DNA of 19,594 nt. Origin: an uncultured Clostridium sp. (lineage in GTDB: Bacteria > Bacillota > Clostridia > TANB77 > CAG-508). Each line of letters opens with the position of its first letter. Position 1 is the stretch's first letter. A model generated the notes under the pieces. The model was given only the letters and a program-made list of their open reading frames with translations. It ran no database searches and had not been told where the DNA came from. The position numbers and the translations under genes are program-made. Shown here one piece after another: positions 14,307-19,594 of this stretch. The stretch spans positions 1 to 19,594 of the forward strand of contig USQY01000031.1 of assembly GCA_900557045.1 (NCBI GenBank), in the 5' to 3' direction.

Positions 14307-16220
14307 ATGGAAAAATTTGAACATAAGTATGGAGCTGAGCAAATACAAGTTTTAGATGGATTAGAGCATGTAAGAAAAAGACCAGGTATGTATATAGGAA
14401 GTGTTTCAGTAAGAGGGTTACATCATTTAGTATATGAAATTGTAGACAACTGTGTTGATGAAGCTTTAGCTGGGTATTGTACAAAAATTAAAGTAGAAAT
14501 AGAACCAGGAAATATTATATGTGTTGAAGATAATGGTAGAGGTATACCAGTTGATATCCATCCAAAAACAAAAATTTCTGCAGCAGAAACAGTATATACT
14601 AAATTAAATGCAGGTGGAAAATTTGGTGGAGATAGCGGATACAAGGTTTCTGGAGGTCTTCATGGAGTTGGTGCATCTGTTGTTAATGCTTTATCAACTT
14701 GGGCAGAAGTAACTATTCAAAGAGATGGTGGGATTTTTCAAATGAAATTTGAAAGAGGAAAAACTGTTGAATCATTAACAAGAATAGGAGATTCTAAAAA
14801 AACTGGAACAAAAGTTAGATTTTTAGCGGATGATACAATTTTTGAAACATTAGATTATGATTATGAAACACTAGAAAATAGATTTAGAGAAATGGCATTT
14901 TTAACAAAAGGTTTATATATCAGTATAGAAGATAAAAGAGAAGAAACACCTAAAAAAGCAGAGTTTTGTTTTGAGGGTGGATTAAATTCTTTTGTTGAAT
15001 ATTTAAATAAAAATAAAGAAAAAATAAATCAAACACCAGTATATATTGAAAAAGATGGTGAAGTACCTGTTGAAATAGCATTTCAATATACAACTTCATA
15101 TTCAGAAAATATATATTCATTTGTTAATAATATTAATACAATTGAAGGTGGTACTCATTTGGAGGGATTTAAAAGAGCTTTAACTAAAACTTTTAATGAT
15201 TATGCTAAATCACATAATATTTTAAAAGAAAAGGATGGAAATTTGCAAGGTGATGATATAAGAGAAGGGATTACTGCGGTTATTTCTGTAAAAGTTAGAG
15301 AACCTCAATTCGAAGGACAAACTAAAACAAAATTAGGAAATAGTAATGTTACAGGAATTGTTCAAAGCTTAGTAAATGAAGCATTAGCTAATTTCTTAGA
15401 AGAAAATCCATCTGTGGCAAAAGCTATATTAGAAAAATGTATAAGTGCTTCACGTGCAAGAGAAGCCGCAAGAAAAGCAAGGGAGTTAGTAAGAAGAAAA
15501 AATGCATTGGAATCAACAACACTACCAGGCAAATTAGCAGATTGTAGTAGTAAAATCCCTGAAGAATGCGAAGTTTATATAGTTGAGGGAGACTCTGCTG
15601 GAGGAAGTGCTAAACAAGGAAGAGATAGGAAATTTCAGGCTATATTACCTTTATGGGGAAAAATGCTGAATGTTGAAAAATCAAGAGCAGATAAAATATA
15701 TAATAATGATAAATTACAACCAGTTATACTTGCAGTGGGGGCTGGAATTGGTAATGATTTTGATATATCAAAAATAAGATATGGAAAAGTTATTATTATG
15801 GCTGATGCTGATGTTGATGGTGCACATATTAGAACATTATTATTAACATTTTTCTTTAGATATATGAGACCATTAGTAGAAAATGGTAATGTATATTTGG
15901 CACAACCACCTCTTTATAAATTATCAAAAAGAGGAATGCATGATGTATATTGTTATTCAGATGAAGAAATGACACAAAAATTAGCAGAAATAGGAAAAGA
16001 TGGGGTAAATATACAAAGATATAAAGGTCTTGGAGAAATGAACCCAGAACAATTATGGGAAACAACAATGAACCCTGAAACTAGAATTTTAGTGCAAGTT
16101 AAATTAGAAGATGCAATAAAAGCAGATGAAATATTTACAATTTTAATGGGAGATGAAATTGGTCCAAGAAGAGAATTTATAGAAACAAATGCTAAATATG
16201 TTAAAAATCTTGATATATAA
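14307..16220 (+). CDS. gyrB: DNA gyrase subunit B
   Basis: The 637-residue ATPase subunit of gyrase, which with GyrA introduces negative supercoils. The start EQIQVLDGLEHVRKRPGMYIGS is characteristic. The GHKL ATPase elements are EIVDNCVDEALAG, DNGRGIPVD and GGLHGVGASVVNALS. The TOPRIM domain has EGDSAGGSA near residue 428 and DADVDGAHIRTL near 499. The C-terminal block YKGLGEMNPEQLWETTMNPETR completes it. The presence of EGDSAGGSAKQGRDRKFQA and a 637-residue length favour GyrB over ParE. AAGGA lies about 11 nt before the ATG. gyrA does not follow directly, which breaks the common gyrB-gyrA arrangement. Confidence 0.97.
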   Translation: MEKFEHKYGAEQIQVLDGLEHVRKRPGMYIGSVSVRGLHHLVYEIVDNCVDEALAGYCTKIKVEIEPGNIICVEDNGRGIPVDIHPKTKISAAETVYTKLNAGGKFGGDSGYKVSGGLHGVGASVVNALSTWAEVTIQRDGGIFQMKFERGKTVESLTRIGDSKKTGTKVRFLADDTIFETLDYDYETLENRFREMAFLTKGLYISIEDKREETPKKAEFCFEGGLNSFVEYLNKNKEKINQTPVYIEKDGEVPVEIAFQYTTSYSENIYSFVNNINTIEGGTHLEGFKRALTKTFNDYAKSHNILKEKDGNLQGDDIREGITAVISVKVREPQFEGQTKTKLGNSNVTGIVQSLVNEALANFLEENPSVAKAILEKCISASRAREAARKARELVRRKNALESTTLPGKLADCSSKIPEECEVYIVEGDSAGGSAKQGRDRKFQAILPLWGKMLNVEKSRADKIYNNDKLQPVILAVGAGIGNDFDISKIRYGKVIIMADADVDGAHIRTLLLTFFFRYMRPLVENGNVYLAQPPLYKLSKRGMHDVYCYSDEEMTQKLAEIGKDGVNIQRYKGLGEMNPEQLWETTMNPETRILVQVKLEDAIKADEIFTILMGDEIGPRREFIETNAKYVKNLDI

Positions 16221-16233
16221 TTTTTAAATTATT

Positions 16234-16279
16234 TAATTGCATGGTATAATAGTTTTAAAACTATTATACCATGCAATTA
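16234..16279 (+). terminator. 46-bp perfect palindrome after gyrB
   Basis: Two 23-bp arms, 16234-16256 and 16257-16279, match perfectly with no spacer, starting 13 nt after the gyrB stop. In RNA it would form a stem of about 20 bp and is probably the 3' end of the dnaA-gyrB transcript. No U-run follows on either side, so it is not a standard intrinsic terminator. Function as terminator, mRNA 3'-end protection or a cruciform is open. Confidence 0.6.
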
Positions 16280-16680
16280 TCATAAAGCTAATATTAATCT
16301 TCAGCTAAAACCAATACACATAATTTTTAACCTAATATATATTGCTATATAAATAAGCTATACACCACATGTATTAATCAGTTGCTTGACTACAAATACA
16401 TAATTAATAGCTATATTCATCCTGCGTGGGACTATTAATAACCACTAGGATATATAAGAATAATCGTAACTCAAATATATTACTTATAATTTAACCATAT
16501 AAGTTATTATTTTATATAGCTTACATACAAATAATATACTCTTCATCTCTGCAAAATATTAACCTAAAATATTTTAAGCTAATAATTCACTTTGACCGAA
16601 TAATAAAAATCTTTTGACCAATATTATTCTTGGTTAAACTAATATTAACTTTATAAAATTATTATTTACTGAAAAAAATT
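16280..16680. other. Gene-free AT-rich intergenic region with local structure
   Basis: No reading frame with coding character is visible. An interrupted hairpin lies around 16419-16454 (ATCC and GTGG pairing with CCAC and GGAT) and is more GC-rich than its surroundings. TTTGACC occurs at 16591 and 16614 in direct orientation, and the second copy pairs with TTGGTTAAA at 16630-16638 in a 9-bp hairpin with one G-U. CTAATATTAA occurs near 16288 and 16638. I cannot assign this region to a known RNA family. Confidence 0.4.
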
Positions 16681-16684
16681 TTTT

Positions 16685-16727
16685 ATTCACTTTTATTATT
16701 ATAATTTTTATAATAATAAAAGTGGAT
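16685..16727 (+). repeat. Long inverted repeat upstream of the VirB4-type operon
   Basis: CACTTTTATTATTATAA (16688-16704) and its exact reverse complement (16708-16724) flank a 3-nt loop. Three more pairs outside include one that is G-U only on the plus strand. The stem of up to 20 bp suits plus-strand RNA. No U-run follows on the plus strand. It may insulate the gyrB side from the operon at 16858. Confidence 0.65.
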
Positions 16728-16786
16728 TAATTTAATAAAAACAAAAATAGGAAAAAATAATAAAAAATATACAATAGATAACATAA

Positions 16787-16803
16787 TGTCGAAGAATGTC
16801 GAA
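16787..16803 (+). promoter_or_regulatory. Tandem Spo0A-box-like heptamers
   Basis: Two exact TGTCGAA heptamers at 16787-16793 and 16797-16803 lie in direct repeat with a 10-bp period. TGTCGAA is the known core of the Spo0A binding site (0A box, TGNCGAA), and Spo0A dimers bind tandem boxes one helical turn apart. They end 19 bp before a perfect -35 element, about 55-71 bp upstream of the predicted start, a position used at Spo0A-activated promoters. Binding is inferred from the motif only. Confidence 0.6.
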
Positions 16804-16822
16804 AAAACACGTACGAAAATTC

Positions 16823-16851
16823 TTGACATATACAAAAAAATGTTGTAAAAA
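16823..16851 (+). promoter_or_regulatory. Promoter of the TraC-like/VirB4 operon
   Basis: There is a perfect -35 TTGACA (16823-16828), a 17-bp spacer and a weak -10 TAAAAA (16846-16851). A better -10, TATGAT, lies at 16852-16857 but with a 23-bp spacer, which recalls the over-long spacer of the Spo0A-dependent spoIIG promoter. Either choice puts the start at or beyond the first ATG of the next gene. Confidence 0.6.
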
Positions 16852-16857
16852 TATGAT

Positions 16858-17481
16858 ATGAAAAATGAAAACAAAGAAAGAGAGGTGAATAAAGTTTTAA
16901 AAAGCAGAAAAGAAAGTTCTGTTCAAGATTGGTTACCAATAGAAAAAATATTTGATAATGGAATAGTAAAATTAAAATCGGGAAGATACATTAAGATAAT
17001 AAAAATAATTCCAATTAATTTTAATTTAAAGTCAGAACTTGAAAAGGAAGCTATATTAAATTCTTATAAAATTTTTTTGAAAACATGCAATTTTGATTTA
17101 CAAATTTTAATTCAAAGTAATAAGGAAGATTTATCTAAACACATTTCTAGTGTTAAAAATTTCACAGAAAAAGAAAATAATAATATAAAAAATATATCCA
17201 AAGAATATATTGATTTTTTAGAGGAAATAAATTTAAAAAGAAAATCAGCAACAAAAAATTATTATATTATTATTAAAAAAGAAAAAAAATTAATAGAAAC
17301 AAATAATATAGAAAACATTAAAAATATAGAAAATGCAATTTTTGATGAATTAAATGAAAATTTTTTAAAAATAAAAGACACATTATCAAGGTGTGGAAAT
17401 TTAGTTATTAATATAGACAATAAGAATATATGTAAAAATATTTTGTTTTCATTTTTCTATCCAAGAAACACCTTAAATTAG
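16858..17481 (+). CDS. TraC/VirB4 N-terminal-domain-like protein
   Basis: A 207-residue soluble-looking protein with no membrane segment. The region QDWLPIEKIFDNGIVKLKSG, then RYIKIIKIIPINFNLKSELEKEAILNSYK and LQILIQSNKEDL, resembles the N-terminal (TraC-like) domain that accompanies VirB4 ATPases in type IV secretion/conjugation systems of Firmicutes and related bacteria. This is pattern recognition, not a search result. The second half is Lys/Asn/Glu-rich and variable. Start choice is uncertain: ATG 16858 has no ribosome site and lies at the predicted transcript start, while GTG 16885 is within GAGAGGTG. The stop lies inside the ribosome site of the VirB4 gene, so the two are coupled and probably form one functional unit. 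Confidence 0.6.
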   Translation: MKNENKEREVNKVLKSRKESSVQDWLPIEKIFDNGIVKLKSGRYIKIIKIIPINFNLKSELEKEAILNSYKIFLKTCNFDLQILIQSNKEDLSKHISSVKNFTEKENNNIKNISKEYIDFLEEINLKRKSATKNYYIIIKKEKKLIETNNIENIKNIENAIFDELNENFLKIKDTLSRCGNLVINIDNKNICKNILFSFFYPRNTLN

Positions 17482-17486
17482 GAGGG

Positions 17487-19301
17487 ATGATAATAAAAAA
17501 TGTAAAAAAAGAATGCAGTTTTTTAGATGGAATATATACAGACAAAGATTATTTGGCACCATCTTATATAAATTTTTCTAATCCTAAATATGCAGAAGTT
17601 GATGGAATATATTATTCTACATTAATTATTACAAATTATAGCAGAGAAAATTATGATTTATTATTAAAAAATATTATTGATTTGAATGATAATATAAATA
17701 TATCTTTATATTATGAAAAGCAAGATAATTTTAAAACCATTAGGGATTTAACTTATCATATAGGAAATATCGGAAGTGATTTAAAGATTTTTGGCGAAAA
17801 CAGACAAGATATTGATATAGCATCATTTACATATAATGATGCAAAATATATAAGAAAAGAAATTCAAGTGAATAATGAAGATTTATATTTTTTAAATATA
17901 TATATAACGGCATTTTCTAGAGAAAAAAAGCAATTAGAATATGTATTAAATAAAATAGAAGGATTATTAGAAAGTAAGAATATGCAGGTTAAAAGGGCAT
18001 ATTTTAGAGAAGAATTAGGTTTTATGTCATGTTTTCCACTAATGGAAAATAATAAAGTAATAAAAAAAATAGCTAACAGAAATGTTTTAACAAGTGGTTT
18101 AACAGGTACATATCCTTTTATATCATCATCACTTTTTGATGAAAATGGAATATTAGTAGGTACAAATATATATAATAATTCATTGGTTTTTATAGATAGG
18201 TATAATAATGAAAACTATAAAAATGCAAATATATCAATATTTGGAACAAGTGGAGCAGGAAAATCATTTTATACAAAATTATTAATATTAAGATATAGAT
18301 TATTAGGAATAGAACAATATATAATAGATCCAGAAAGGGAATATTTAAAAATGTGCGAAAATTTAAATGGTACAATATTGAAAATTGGCCCTAATTCCGG
18401 AACATATATAAATGTTTTTGATATAAGGGAAGATAGTTTAGAAGATACAGAAAACGGTTATTTAGCTACAAAAATATCGAAATTAATTGGATTTTTTAAT
18501 CTTATTTTTGGAGAAATAAATGAAGAAGAAAAAGGAATATTAGAAGAAAAAATAATCGAATTATATAATCAAAAAAATATAAATTTTGATGATAAAAGTT
18601 TGTATAAAAATGATAATAAAAAAATAAATATTAAACCAATATTCAAGGAATCACAAGATATGCCTATCTTAGAAGATTTTTATAATGTTTTAGAAAAAGA
18701 TGATAAAACACAAAAATTTAATATAAAATTATTGCCCTTTATAAAAGGTTCATTAAAATTCTTTAATAATTATACAAATATTGAATTAAATAATAAATTA
18801 ATATTAGCAGATGTATATGAATTGGGAGAGGATAATTTAAAATATGGTATGTATGTATTTACTGAATTATTTTGGGATAAGATAAAAAAAAATAGAAAAA
18901 TAAAAAAAGCTATTTATTTAGATGAAATATGGAGATTAATAGGAATAACATCAAATAAAGAAGTTGCATCTTTCATTTATAAAATATTTAAAACTATTAG
19001 AAAATATGGAGGAAGTGCAGTGGCAATAACACAAGACATCTCTGATTTATTTAGTTTAGAAAATGGAATATATGGAAAAAGTATTTTAAATAATTCAAGT
19101 ATTAAAAATTTTTTTTCAATGGAAGAAGAAAATATTAAAATATTAGAAAAATATTCTAATATTTCAGAAAGAGAAAAAATAGAAATAAAATCATTAAAAA
19201 GAGGTGAATGTCTTATGTTAGCAGGAGATAATCATTTATTAACCAAAATAGAAGCAGCAGATTTTGAAAAAAAAATAATAAATGGAGGTGAAAAAAATTA
19301 A
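17487..19301 (+). CDS. VirB4-family (type IV secretion/conjugation) ATPase
   Basis: A 604-residue HerA/FtsK-fold ATPase of the VirB4/TraC/ConE group, which energises type IV secretion or related machines at the inner membrane. The N-terminal half (about 1-220) is the VirB4-type non-catalytic domain. Walker A GTSGAGKS lies at 253-260, then the family motif IDPEREY. Walker B AIYLDEIW lies at 475-482, followed by the ITQD motif and the C-terminal ILNNSS...GECLMLAGDNH block typical of VirB4. About 50 Asn/Lys-rich residues near 370-395 look like an insertion. There are no membrane segments. AGGAGGG abuts the ATG, with almost no spacing. The neighbours suggest a multi-gene apparatus continuing past the window. 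Confidence 0.88.
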   Translation: MIIKNVKKECSFLDGIYTDKDYLAPSYINFSNPKYAEVDGIYYSTLIITNYSRENYDLLLKNIIDLNDNINISLYYEKQDNFKTIRDLTYHIGNIGSDLKIFGENRQDIDIASFTYNDAKYIRKEIQVNNEDLYFLNIYITAFSREKKQLEYVLNKIEGLLESKNMQVKRAYFREELGFMSCFPLMENNKVIKKIANRNVLTSGLTGTYPFISSSLFDENGILVGTNIYNNSLVFIDRYNNENYKNANISIFGTSGAGKSFYTKLLILRYRLLGIEQYIIDPEREYLKMCENLNGTILKIGPNSGTYINVFDIREDSLEDTENGYLATKISKLIGFFNLIFGEINEEEKGILEEKIIELYNQKNINFDDKSLYKNDNKKINIKPIFKESQDMPILEDFYNVLEKDDKTQKFNIKLLPFIKGSLKFFNNYTNIELNNKLILADVYELGEDNLKYGMYVFTELFWDKIKKNRKIKKAIYLDEIWRLIGITSNKEVASFIYKIFKTIRKYGGSAVAITQDISDLFSLENGIYGKSILNNSSIKNFFSMEEENIKILEKYSNISEREKIEIKSLKRGECLMLAGDNHLLTKIEAADFEKKIINGGEKN

Positions 19302-19594
19302 AAATATTTTAACTGCAATTGGAAATCCAATGCTAAATAATGAATTAAAAAAAATAGAAAATATTAATATAGTAAATAATGATATACAGTATCAAGAAGG
19401 GATTTTTGAAATATTAGAAATTAATAAAAATATTGATTTTTTAATATTAAGTCAAATAATACCAGGAAAGTTAAATATAGAAGAATTATTAGAAAAAATT
19501 CAAGAAAATATTCCAAAAATCAAAATTATTATAATTTTAGAAAAATATGATGAGAAATTAGAAAAAATATTAGTTAAGAAAAAAATATATAGAA
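19288..19594 (+). CDS. Partial protein with receiver-like N-terminus, possibly CpaE/TadZ-type
   Basis: The open frame runs off the window end (102 codons seen from GTG 19288). It overlaps the end of the VirB4 gene. The visible part reads ILTAIGNP, then DIQYQEGIFEILE, then IDFLILSQIIPGKLNIEELLEKIQ and IKIIIILEK. This alternation of beta-strands and helices resembles the receiver-like domain that precedes a ParA/MinD-type ATPase in CpaE/TadZ proteins. No Asp-phosphorylation site is clear: the usual third-strand Asp position reads Ser-Gln. The start is unclear. GGAGG overlaps GTG 19288, ATG 19282 lies before the ribosome site, and the best-spaced codon is an ATT at 19297. The ATPase half is predicted only. 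Confidence 0.5.
   Translation, partial: MKKIKNILTAIGNPMLNNELKKIENINIVNNDIQYQEGIFEILEINKNIDFLILSQIIPGKLNIEELLEKIQENIPKIKIIIILEKYDEKLEKILVKKKIYR

Noticed and set aside
16280..16680. 6S RNA, tmRNA or RNase P RNA in the gene-free gap
   Set aside because: None of the conserved sequence signatures of these RNAs could be recognised on either strand.
16858..19594. Integrated conjugative element or IS element
   Set aside because: No integrase, relaxase, transposase, terminal repeats or target duplication are visible, and base composition matches the surroundings. It cannot be excluded beyond the window edge.

Overview
The window is a very AT-rich chromosomal segment around the replication origin of a low-GC Firmicute, most likely an uncultured Clostridia-type bacterium. 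The order parB-parA-rsmG-mnmG-mnmE-jag-yidC-yidD-rnpA-rpmH, divergent from dnaA-dnaN-recF-gyrB, is the classic Firmicutes origin neighbourhood. Genes on the left (about 73-10058) lie on the minus strand and genes on the right (10398 to the end) on the plus strand. Everything, including the two tRNAs, is therefore transcribed away from the origin and co-oriented with the two forks. I cannot name a species.

Left arm, reading outward from the origin: rpmH (strong promoter, and a terminator-like hairpin just after its stop), rnpA, yidD, yidC and jag (ribosomal protein L34, RNase P protein, membrane insertion); mnmE, mnmG and rsmG (tRNA wobble-uridine and 16S rRNA modification); parA and parB with their own promoter (chromosome segregation); two tRNA-Ser genes (UGA and GCU anticodons) with a shared promoter and a hairpin terminator each; and a patatin-like phospholipase next to a 16-bp AT-only tandem repeat at the window edge.

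Origin: oriC is bipartite. A small DnaA-box cluster lies upstream of dnaA (10301-10352). A large cluster lies between dnaA and dnaN (11810-11997, twelve boxes of which nine are perfect), followed by six tandem CTA triplets (DnaA-trio pattern) and an AT-rich unwinding stretch. The last box, the trios and the AT stretch reproduce the basal unwinding layout known from Bacillus subtilis. A further perfect box lies in the recF leader, and one lies inside parA.

Right arm: dnaA, dnaN, recF and gyrB are ordinary. After gyrB comes a 46-bp perfect palindrome and about 580 bp of gene-free DNA with several inverted repeats. Then follow two tandem Spo0A-box-like heptamers (TGTCGAA, 10 bp apart), a sigma-A-type promoter, and an operon of a TraC/VirB4 N-terminal-like protein, a VirB4-family ATPase, and a third gene cut by the window end whose start looks receiver-like (possibly a CpaE/TadZ-type ATPase). 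This operon is the least ordinary part of the window: a possible chromosomal, Spo0A-linked secretion or pilus-type machine beside the origin, with unusual start contexts in its genes.
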